A DNA stretch of 64,000 nt. Source: Ascidia mentula. Its lineage: Eukaryota; Chordata; Ascidiacea; Phlebobranchia; Ascidiidae. The notes beneath the pieces are model-generated. The model had not been told where the DNA came from. It did not search any database and worked only from the letters and a program-made list of their open reading frames with translations. The DNA is taken from the NCBI GenBank assembly GCA_947561715.1, contig OX387199.1, positions 8,809,001 to 8,873,000 on the forward strand, in the 5' to 3' direction. Positions 50,726-62,000 of this stretch are shown one piece after another (position 1 is the first letter of the stretch; every line of letters starts with the position of its first letter). Position numbers and translations under genes: made by a program.

Positions 50726-51817
50726 CTTTGCTTTGATTCTATAGCTAGAGCTCTGTGGTTAAGGGGTTCAAAATCGTAAAACTTTGTGTATATACCCTTT
50801 ACACCACCAGCATAACTGACATTCAGTTTTTTTAACGTCACGTAGAAAATCGCCACTAAGTTTCCAACCGGAAAACCCCAACAATGCAGTTGCCAAAGAT
50901 TAAAAGTTTACGGTGTTTGTAATGGTGGATAGACGTCATTGTGTTACAGGCAAATACAAACTTTCGTTGATTAACGTTACTGAATAAGGACCGAAACCTG
51001 TGCACACGGTCTACGTCAGTTACTTCCAAGACACAAACAGCACTATCTGTTGGTGATGCACCACTGTATAAATGCGGAAGCTAAAGTGTAACCAATGAAA
51101 CTCGTGCAAATTTAGCTTTGCAAAATTGCAATAGTGATTCAGGGCTGCAATTTGTCACAAACTGTTTAGGGCTAGTCAGTTAAATACTAATTTGCATTCT
51201 GTTGGTTGGAGTCTCTAAGTGAATAACACAAATTCGAATAATTTAAGAAGTTGTTTAAACGTAATGGTATACACATCATGAGTCGTCTTGGTTTCAAAGG
51301 AAGCTAAACATGTTTTGCAAGTTAACATTGAAAGTATTAACTGCAAATTAAATCCTTTTTTATCAAACAAAAAATATTCTAAAAATTTGCTTCGGTCACT
51401 GCCAACTTTAAACGACATGTTTGAAACACTTTCGCCCTGATATGCAACAATGCATCGTGCCACTGTTTCCTACACAAAGCATTTAAATGACGCTAGACCT
51501 AGGCATAATACTGTAGAATAGCACAAATCTCAACCATTGATAGCTTTTTTTTACATGTACATGATTTCCCACGGCGCCAATCCTATACTGCTAATTCAGT
51601 CATGAAATAAAGAATCATGTATTATTCGAAGATGTTTATTTATACATAAATTTTTGCATCAACATCTTAAATAATGACGTCATTGCAGTGGGCCCTTTAG
51701 AATAGCTGTTCACGTGATTGTTAAGTCCTGATTTTTATTTTTGCTTGGGTCTGCATTCGGTTGACGATTTTGCGGCCGCTCAGTTGCAACTCAGTCAGTT
51801 AGTTTACAGCACTAACG
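50726..51817. other. Intergenic, CASP-4 upstream region
   Basis: Probable promoter region shared between CASP-4 (minus) and the possible mini-gene at 51818 (plus). The minus frame 51215-51463 has no recognised motif. No other feature is supported. Confidence 0.4.
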
Positions 51818-52123
51818 ATGAACACAGCAGCATTGAAAAGGTTTGCTTATAATGATTAGCACATCAAAATTTTCAAAATGCATATTACAGCAACATACAA
51901 ACGAATGATTGCACGTGACCTTTTACAATATTTATATTTTTTGCTGTCGTATTTGTAAAGCGCATTTTATCACCATTGATGCTGCATAAATCGTACAACC
52001 GACAAAACAAGAATTAATGATATAAATAATGTTTGCAGGGCAGGTCTTCTCAAACAGGCCGCCGCAACACTGCAGACAAGTGCAGGTTCAGTCAAAACCC
52101 TAGGAGTCGCGAAAATATTTTAA
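51818..52123 (+). CDS. Possible two-exon mini-gene, 35 aa, mitochondrial-presequence-like
   Basis: Exon 1 (51818-51840) reads MNTAALK and ends AG/GTTTGC. Exon 2 (52039-52123) follows TTTGCAG and continues in frame (AGLLKQAAATLQTSAGS) to a TAA. The product is rich in Ala, Leu, Lys and Thr with no acidic residue, like a mitochondrial targeting peptide. It may be the first part of a larger gene if exon 2 uses an internal donor (for example after ACAAGTGCAG). It would not be found by a length-filtered gene search. No family is recognised. Confidence 0.35.
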
Positions 52124-53203
52124 CAAATTAGAAGGGCTAGGAAGCGAAAACGTTTGTTAAGCTGTGGTAAAGCTAAAATCGAAAACTGCCAATGGCTCTT
52201 CGAACTTGTACAAAGAATTAAAATGTTTCAGCCAAGAAAGCTCTATTTCTACAGCGCGATTTCTCTCAAATTCACTTGTTTTTGATGTTTTAGCGAATTC
52301 ATCAGCTACCAAGTGCAGCCATAAACTAGTTTCGCTTTTGTTTCAATGCAGAAAACTATTCGAACAACTCCAAATGAATACGGACAGGTTTCTGTAATTT
52401 TCACCTTTATTGTCAGTGATTGATTATTCAACCGACAAGAAATCAAGCGGGCGCACGAGGGAAAAACATTGAACTTCACAAACAAGTAACAATACGTCGC
52501 AGGCGCGTTTTTCACAATGACGTAATACAGAGACCATGACGTCACAAGACAAAGGCATCGTTAGAATATCTCTCTTCTTTTTGTACACACAGCGGATGGC
52601 AGTCCGGGGATCCAACAAAAAAATGCACAGCGTTAGAACGAGAAGCAACAAAAACGAAAAAAAAACGAGAACGAACGTAAAAAAACAAACTGAGCCTTGG
52701 GCTCGGCGGGGTTCGCTAAATATCATAAACAGCTTGCAGTAAGGAACGTTTCTTCAAATAGAAAAACAAAAAAAATGTAACTGCACAATTTTTCAGTGTT
52801 CGTTGAGGGCGTATTTGCTTGCGGCAAAGTAATCGTCAAAGCGGTTTCTGCATTTGGAGTGTCGACACAAAATTAGGAATTGTTCTACGGTAGAGAAGAT
52901 TGTGAAATGCAATCTGTCGCAAAAAGTGATCACTACTGACAATGACAAAACTAGCCTACAAATATTGGGTTACATGACTTTGCGTTTGGCGCAAAGGGAA
53001 ATCGAACTTCTGTCGGAGCTGGAAATGCTCCTTTCGTTGTGTTCTACAGGTCATGGAAGGATACAAGCCATCTACATCCAGTACAGTTTTTTTCATTGAT
53101 AACAACCTTCTTCTTTTTTCTCTCGGTTTTAGTTCTCTCGCATTCGCTCCGTTTCTCTTCGGGAATCAACCTCGGAACCTCCGTGTTGTTACACCTCGAC
53201 TCT
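52124..53203. other. 3' flank of the RASGEF1-like gene
   Basis: A TTTATT at 52406-52411 gives a possible AATAAA for the minus-strand RASGEF1 transcript, implying a 3' UTR of about 0.8 kb. The open frames here are short and motif-free. Confidence 0.4.
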
Positions 53204-56054
53204 TTACATTGTTTTCCTGCGCGCGCTCTTGCTCAAGTTCGTCTCGTTCCTGCTGATTTTCTTCTTCGATTCGCGATCGGCTCTTAAAGTTTTCAGTTGT
53301 TGCTTTTCGAAGCGGTTTGTCGGTGCTTCACGCTTGTACGAAAGAAGATACAGTTCTGCGAAACCAAAATATAACAGTTAGTTTACTCATTGAAAATCAC
53401 CTCCATACAAAGGATTTGCAAAGAAGAAAAAGTAGGGTATATTTAAATGTTTTATATACACACCTTCGTCGTTGTTGACTGGTGTATGTAGCAAGAAATC
53501 TTGCATGGCGCTGTCTTTAGGGTAGGGAGCAGCAACTTGTTTCCACTCTTCCAATGGTCGCAATAGATTTGACAGTTGGCGCAGTTTCTGAAGGGGAAAA
53601 GGGAGAGTTAAATACAAGAAGTATATTTACAGATAGGCAGGACAAGTGCGGTATATTCACCTCGAAATTGATGCTTCCATCCTTTTGAACAGTGTGTATG
53701 GCGTGGTTTAAGAAGTAAACATCTTTAACCATCAGCACGAGAAATGGAACAATAATTCCCTCGGGGGCAGCATTCCTTTCGAACTTGAAGTGCTTCTTGG
53801 GCGTCGATGCGCGACTCGACGACGTCACACCCGGCGAGGACGCACCTGGTGACGTCACAGAACTTGGTGACGTATCGTGGTCGCATTCGATTCCAGAGTC
53901 ACCGTGTTGCGAGCACGTTGACGTCACAGAGGTAATTGAATGTTGCGAAATCATAGAATATCGGTTGGTGGCTTCGTCGTGGCTTTTCTCGCCACTCGAG
54001 GGCGCCATGGCGAGGCGTGAGGAACCGATGCGAGAGGCATACACGGTGCGGTACTTCTGAAAGTTATTTGCGGGATCGAAGATGTTCTGCAAAAACATTA
54101 AAAGATTAATAAAAATAGAGGAACATAACTATTTGAATATTTTCTTCATTATTAAACAAACAATTTCAGGGTCGGCGTACAGTCCTGCATAATGTGTTTG
54201 AATTACCTGTAGCTTGTGCAATTCAGACAACTTCAACTTGTTCCAAGTTCTCTTCAACCTCGTAACTGGCCCGAGACTGAGGCCGGTCAAAATCGCCATC
54301 GATGAATTGAAGTTTGAAAGTTCGAAACACCGGTTGGCAACCCGTGCGAAAAATGTGATCACGTGACGAGCTCGCTTCCGTTTACGGCACTAAAAAGAAA
54401 CCAAGACGCGTTTAAACTTTCGAAAGACCATTAACAAACGATGGAAAGGTGGAATGAATATTATTAACTGTTTGATGTACGCGGATGTGACACTTACCAT
54501 GCAAGTAACGGTGCCGACAAGGTGACTGAGGCGGTTGAACCACCTGACACAGGCGCCCAAGTTTGTTCGCACATCCTCATCACCATTAGCTGTAAAAAGC
54601 TGCAAAAATTCCTCCGCTCCAACGTGCTTCAAGAAATCCTGAGAAAGAACAAAAAACTAAGTTAGCTAATGTTAGAAAAACAGTTGAAAGTTCATCGAAG
54701 TGCGCCCGACACTAAAAGTTAAATCGGTACGGCTGAGGAAGTGTGTGACTTACCATCTCAATCAAGCACAATTGCTGGGCCATTTGATTGACGTCAGCCG
54801 CGTTTTTCAGGTTCATGATGGTCGACACCAGCTTGTCGCGGGTTTTACGCGCGTTCTGGGTTTTTTGAAGTGCGTCCTCGACGTCAGCGTCGCTCAAGTG
54901 CTGCTCGTAGCTCTCCTGTGCGGCTGTACGGCGCGATATGCAGTCAACCACCGCTGTGCAACGGGATTGCAATTCCTGTAAACAGAAAATAAGTTTTGGG
55001 ATGTGCATTGACCGGCGTTAGCTTAAACAGTTTGTTTAAACCATACAATTTCAGAAAAAATCTTCCAGGAAATATTCATTGGCTTTTTTAAGTATATTAC
55101 CTGTTCGGCCTGGCAGCTTTTGATGACGTCATTGAGGGACCACATAATCTTTTTGTTACGGAAATCGGCGGGAAAATGCTTCACCCACTCGTGCAAAACG
55201 TGCACAAGCTGGCGGCGGCGATTGATTTGTGGCGTCACAGTGGTTTCTTGGCAGTCGCACAACTCCTCAACATCTTCGTCGAGAATCATTCCGCTGTCGT
55301 TGCAGGCTGACGACGTGGCTGCATCTTGTGACGTAGGGACTGTAAGTCGAGGACTTGAGGGCGCCCTACGGTGTCTGTTGTTGACACCATCAAGTTCATC
55401 GATCTCAATAACTGCTGATAATATTCCGGAATCTCTTGAAACTACCGACGTTCTGTCAGCGACAAGTCGATCCGGTAACGCAGATGCACTAGGTGTCGCA
55501 TCAGAGTCGGTGGCGACTCGTCGCCTGCCGCGTCTACGTCGCTTGATTGTGTCTTCGCCTTCCGCAATTGACTCAACAGGACCTGACGACCTAAAATCTG
55601 TGCCGCGCACGCTGGACTCCATAGCTTCGGTGGAAAATCCAACAGATGGCTTGGATTCGCGAATGTTGTTAGCTCCTGCTGAGCCGACTGTCTTCGCGTG
55701 CAGTTGGCGGCATTTGGAGCACACGCTTCCCGCGCATTTAGCGGGTCGAGGTGTCGCGGTTTGATCTTCGCACGCCAATCTGTTGAGCTCGGTAAGAAGT
55801 TGGTGTGGCGACAGGAAAAGTCGCGAGCCGAGAAGAAACGAATACACGAACTCGTCCTGCAAATTCAAAAAATACAACTGAATAAAAGCAACCAAAAACA
55901 TGCCTGAAGCGCATGTTACTCATTCAAATCATGTATATGTTGTTAACACAATTAACAGTGCTGCACAAACAGTATTATTACTTACGTCGTCCTTTAAATG
56001 CCTTTCGCTCAGTAGGTGGCGCAAGAGACCTTCTTGATGGACTGTCTCGTCCAT
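53204..56054 (-). CDS. RASGEF1-like: RASGEF1-family Ras/Rap guanine nucleotide exchange factor, 690 aa
   Basis: Eight coding exons in transcript order: 56054-55986, 55856-55101, 54975-54754, 54638-54498, 54389-54207, 54086-53661, 53587-53464, 53355-53204; they join in frame from ATG to TAA. RasGEF_N motif: DEFVYSFLLGSRLFLSPHQL (24-43) and LHEWVKHFPADFRNKKIM (about 235-265). Catalytic CDC25-type domain about 350-620: EEFLQLF, NLGACVRWFNRLSHLVGT, FELSNFNSSMAILTGL, VTRLKRTWNKL, NIFDPANNFQKYRT, IIVPFLVLMVKDVYFLNHA. It catalyses GDP release from a small GTPase; in vertebrate RASGEF1 proteins the substrate is Rap2. Two insertions set it apart: about 180 residues inside RasGEF_N, with a basic KRRRRGRRR run (128-136), and about 80 Ser/Thr-rich residues inside the catalytic domain. 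The acceptor at 56069-56071 implies an upstream non-coding exon. Confidence 0.92.
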
Positions 56055-56069
56055 CGTCGTTTCAATGTC

Positions 56070-59000
56070 TGTGGAAAGATTGCGAAATAACAAGGATTAA
56101 AACTTTGGGTTACAGATCAGCGTCATGTTTATACGAACAGTCATACGCGCGTGGGCCCCGGAAGGCAGAAACTTTAAGCGGGTTAATTTCATGGCGTTGA
56201 ACATTTTTGCGGCATTGAGCTAATCCCACTGAGCAATCTCGACGTGACGAGCTCGCACACAGCGCCGTGGCCTCGAGCGTGTTACCAGTGTTGGCCGACA
56301 AACGTTGTAATCGCCTCCCGCCCGATCATCGCGCCGTCACGGTCAACAAACAAGGTCTTCGTAATAGCGGGATTTGCCAGGCGGTCGAATCCTACTCTGC
56401 GGCGCCATGGCCCGCGGCCCGTCGAGAGCGCTTGATTGCAGGTGCTTAAGCTTTAGATGTGTATCCAAAAACACGGACGCCATGTCGGATTTAGACACGG
56501 AAAGTACACTGCGCATGTACTTGTTTTGAGTAAAACTACACTGGGCCGCTTGTTGTCGCAATGACTCATTTAAAAAGAGCTTAGATAACCAAGTTATCCT
56601 GCCTACGTAACAAATCCCCACACAGCTTTAAAAGTTGAGTTTGCTTGTTAATACAAAGACCCTATTGTTTCTAATATTGGTTATTGTAAGCAAATTAGCC
56701 CCGCAAATGTCTAGACACAGTACCTGATAACCAAGCAATAATGCAAACCTACCGATAACCTTTGGGTAAATCTTCGCAGATAACGTCTCAAGTGGTAATC
56801 CAAACAAAAACACAGTTTCAGGAGTGTAAAAGCTTGATAAATATTTGGTCTAGAGCACTTAAATCTGAAATATTTCAAAAAACAAATTCGATTAGTGATG
56901 CTGGCGTCAGTCGCTCGGAAAAATTGACACAAAAAGTCAAGGGCGCACGGAGCTCGAACTGTGAGACATCAAGAATTTGGGTCGCGCTGGTAATTAGCAC
57001 GATCGTAAAGACTACTAAACGACCGCCGTACAACATTCCGACTTATTTCGTGCCTCGTTCGAACGCACATTTTGACGACTGGTACTCCATTCGCGCTCCG
57101 ATGAGCTTCGTGGCAAAACAAGCCCGTCAACATGCTATAAATACCCCTCCCCTGGTGACAGAGGCCTTCCAGGTCGAAGTGTTAACAAGTGACGTGGGAC
57201 GTTCTGCACACAACACCACCTAAACACACCCAAGTCCGTAATATTATAAATATCGTTCACCGAGGCAAAATAGCGAGACGGCCAATCCTTGCGGCGCGGA
57301 TAATTGAGTACTCAGTCGCCTGTGTTAGGCACTTAATTAAATCAACATGCCATTTAGCTTCTATCCGCTGCAGGAGGCTCTGGGCCGGGACCCCGAGCTT
57401 TACATCCGTCGCATAAGTCTCTACGCAAAAGGCATCTACGCAATAAATAATGCATATAACCTTCCGGGATATGCCATTGAATTCCGAGGTAATAATACAG
57501 GGATTACATCTGTACCTTAGCGATGGCAATAGAACATTACATATTCGCGAAACGACCTCCCCAGCCATGTATAACATACCAATAGCGGTTAGTTGTCGTG
57601 ATAACATTCGCGCTAGGTGCGTGCACTCACGACTTCGGTATTTCGCTCATGCCGCAATTGCGGCTTGTTTGCATTCGAGACATTTCTGGCGTCTAACCGC
57701 GTAAAACGTAACATGTCTACAACTCTGTGAGGTAAATGGTCATGGTAAACTGTAGTGTGATGTACGTATGCTGACAAGGACAAATCAATTTATGCCTTGT
57801 GATGCACCATCGATCATAAAGTGTAACTAGATATTTGCTGTTTGGCTTACGGGCGAACGGCCCTGGAATTTGAAACCACTGTTATTTACCAGGCGCGGGT
57901 GGCCTCGAGACTTCGAATTAATTTTCCAGCTGACTCTACAGTTTGTTTCGTAAATTTGCAGAGACATTGCAACACAATATTCTGAAAAGCAGGACTCCAT
58001 CGGCACCCGCGTGACTTGCAAATCGAGATAGCTGACGAAACATGATGTGTACCCGCGACTAACTACTGTTGCGAGTGCTGCGAACTTGTGAAGGGCCTAT
58101 TGTGTTTCCACTTGAAGTAGAGTTCAACGCTGGCGACCAGCGGCGTGACAACAATGGATAGTAGGGAATAATTGGATCGAGCGGATTGCGGGCGCAATTT
58201 GCACTAACTAGCAGGTTCTTTGTGTTACCCTGGCCAGTGCGTATCTTCCTTCACTGGTAAGATACAAAAATATCCAGCGATGATCCATTCACATTAACGA
58301 GGTTCCCACCGGCTTGGTACAATTGAGCGATAATTGCCATCATTCCCGCCTAACAGTTTCGTAGCACAAACATGTTTTCGAACCCTTAGCATCAGGTCAC
58401 AATCATAAGCAGAGTCTCTCAGTCGTATCAACAAACAATACAATATCGTCACCAGTAAGTGACAATAGGTACAACGGCACGTATTGTGACATCACAATAG
58501 CCGCCCGTTCTATTTCTGCTTTCGCGTAAACATATCGCAGAATTTCCGTCGCCAATATTTTAATAACGCCAACCTTTGTCAGGGCGCTTTTCCGGCTGGT
58601 CTTAATTAAGACACTAATCAGCATTGTCTACCTATGTGGCACCAATCCCGGAGTTCGGACTGATCATGAATAATTTACCCGAAATTTTCGAAGTCGCTTA
58701 TCTCAATACGCATGTCACTCTGTCTGGAATTAGCCCATTTTACTTCAGCACATACCTCGCCTTACGTACGTCGCCGAACTTCGGCAGTTTGTTGAATTAG
58801 CGGCTACAGAGACTCGACCGTTAGACTCTGCACCGATTCGCAAACAAGGCATATTGTGACGCCGAAGAGCAAATTCACTGCCTGCCGAAGTCTAAAACCA
58901 TTTCGACATTTTGCCACGCCGACTTAACCAATATGTCCTTGCACCTCACGCGCCAAGCAACCAGAATTGTACAAAATTTGTTGCTCTAAAGGAAATTATT

Positions 59001-62000
59001 TAATATCTACTGGTACTGCTAGACTATCAATCTGCGGTTCTTGCCACTCCAACTAACAAGTAATCCAGTTTAAGCCTGCCTATTTAAGCTCCCCTTGAAT
59101 ACGACAGTAACTTTCGCTTCCATAAATCCATGTGAAGTCCCGAAACTGTGAACTGAAAAGATGCTGCTGAACAACAACCTGGCACTTGCGTTCTCGCATC
59201 GAAGCAACTGACTCGAAGCCGTGGGAGAGAGGAGAGGGCGCAACCACTCCAGATCGAGCGCAAGAAAAAAAGGCCTTCCCGTTTTTCTTGTGACGTAAAA
59301 CTCCGCGCGCTCGCTTCTCTCGTTTCTCTTTGATTGTGAAGGCGAAAACTTCTCTCTGGGTCGCTTTCATGCTCACTCGTGCCTCCATTGTTAGACTTTG
59401 TTTGCTATCCGAGCGTTGGGCGCGAGGCAACTCGTGAAGCTGGCAAAAAACAGGACTTTTGTACGCCCTGCCCGAGCGAACCCGGCTAAAGCAAATAGCG
59501 CTAGTGTCGTCGTTCGAGAGAAGTGCTCTGCAGGCGCAAAATAAACTTCTCGAACTCAAAAACACTGTTTAGTGTTAGTGCCGTCGGTCACGCACGAAAT
59601 AGCCTCTTCAGCGTTTGTGTTTTGTAAACTACACAACGTAGATCTTACATAAATACACTGCTATACCCTTCACCCATCTTCTATAGAAAACACAATGCTC
59701 GTTACAGGTAACTCTGACAACCAAATACACGCGTATCTAATTTTATGTAGGAATGAATAATGCTGTACTTTTTTGTCTCCATGTTGTCTTTACGTTTAGA
59801 TAGGCAACAGATGTTAGAATATGTGATACGTATCAACTTGCCCGTGTCCAGGTTGCAACGCATATTCTAAAGCTCGGCACTCACCTACCCGCGCTATGAT
59901 AAGGCGTATAACACACCTTCCAAATGCGTATGCTGCTACTCATTATACGCGACTTTTAGAACTGGAATTGCTTCGCACGCAAAGGGATTGATAGCACACT
60001 GCACAATGACAAGCATCCTCAAATCAACCAAGTAGGATTCGGGCGAACGACACCTCATCCTTTTCAAGACACAATCGGTTTGATGTCTTCCACGTCCCAG
60101 GCAACCGGAGCATTTACCCGTCGAGGTTACAAAAGCAGAACAATCAGTCACCATACTTCTGCCTAAGGGGAGTACCTGAACCTCGGTAAAAGTGGAAACG
60201 TCACTTAACCGGTGATTTCCCAATGACCTGCCGTCCTTTGTTCCTGGTACTTTTATACTGCATACGCGTGTGCATGTATATTGGGCGCGAGTTTCAAAAA
60301 TAGCAACTGAGCCGCGTATAGATCGGCCATTGTTTTTGCAAGTCGCCGCCAAAAATACCGCAACGCTTCATTAAAGCGCTATAACGCGTAAGGGAAAAAT
60401 CGGGCGTGGCGTCACCGCTGAAAATAGATAATTAAACAATGGCATTGTTTTAGGCCCTGCCAGGTTAAAAAAAACAAACCCAACGCCGCCTTTTAATTAC
60501 CAGGCGCAAATAGAACAATCGAAAGTGACGAATCAAGCACCCTAAGCGGCTTAGCAGGCGAGACTCACAGTCTGCTGGCACTTCAATCGAAGCCGACACC
60601 CTATAGCAAACTTCATCAGTGCAACGACGTCGATTCAATGACGAAATGACCTTGCCTGATGCCGGCACGAGTGATTGATAAACCTGATCTATCACAATTA
60701 GCAGGTCGCGCAACGTGTTCACTGAGTCAATGGCAAATACTGCAGTGCATGTCAACGTTGTCCAACGTGCGAAAACAAATACAAAATCTTTATTAAATTA
60801 GCGTAAATAAGCGAGTTTTCCTTGTTTTAGATATGACTATTTTTACACAACTGGAAAGTCAAAATACGTATGAACCGATATAAACAACTTGTAGAATTCG
60901 AGCACTCTCTCAATTCCACCTTACAGTTCTCCAACTGGTAGTTGCTTATAAGGTTGGTCCAGTTTAATATGCACGTTTATTTCGACAGTTTCAAAATCGA
61001 TTCCTAAATTGTGATTTTAAACGATTTTCTGACCATACCTATTCAAAAAGAATATTATAAGCACATACAGACTCATTACACCAGCCTCAACATTACACAG
61101 GCCGAAAAGTGAAGAATGTAAGATAGTACATGCTTATTACGTCACAAGACGTCGACAACAAAAATCACTTTGGTGGCGGGAAGGAATTATTTCGTGCTGG
61201 GGAGAGTATTGTCTGTAACACAACTGTTATGAAAGAGTTCGACATCCTTGCAAACATTTCCGTAACACATCGAAATAGCGTAACAATTCAGATCAACAAG
61301 AGCTTTCAAGCGTTTACAATAGTTGGTTAGCAGGAACCCTGTGCGGTTTCGGTCGATCACTGCAACAAGCATTGCATCAGCTCCGTTTGCATGACCAAAA
61401 GCGTTCAAAAAGAAACTGAAGGTTTTACAAAAAACCTATGTATGCCAAAAAAGTAAACTTTTTACAATTAATTTCTAAAAAAAAAATCCAAGTTACGTTT
61501 GCAGAAACTGGTTTCACATCAAATTCTAAGACATACAAAAAATTTTTTTGGCCAAAATCGGACTTGAAAATGATGTGAATGTGTTTGCCTGTTTCAACCC
61601 ACGGTTTCTCACGGTCAACTGATCCGCTTGTAATTATTGTGTCAATGGATGTAATTAAGCATCCATTCATAGTTGCCACCTGTGACTTGAGTTTCAAATG
61701 TACGTCTTAACAACACAACGTAGCATTACATCGCCAAACCGCATTTCCCACAACAGCAAGGTGAAAGAGGTTAAAAATGCCTGATGTGCAATGAGTCTGT
61801 GTAAATCATTGAGCAAAAATTTTCCTTTAATTAAAAAAAAAACAAGTTATTTATTTTCAACGCATGTCGTAACACCAGGGAAGAGAAGTGATGTGCTTTA
61901 TAGCTGTTTATTTTGAACATTGTCCATAGTTCCCTAAGGAAAATTTCTGTTATTTTTCGCATAGGCTGTCAGGACATGTATATCGTGTTGGCAAGTTTTG

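Noticed and set aside
55120..55764. 214-codon plus-strand open frame
   Set aside because: It is the antisense shadow of the large low-complexity exon of the RASGEF1-like gene; it has no splice context or motif of its own.
59080..59565. 161-codon minus-strand open frame
   Set aside because: Arg/Ser/Cys-rich without a domain, and no intron structure unlike the genes elsewhere in the window. Probably chance.
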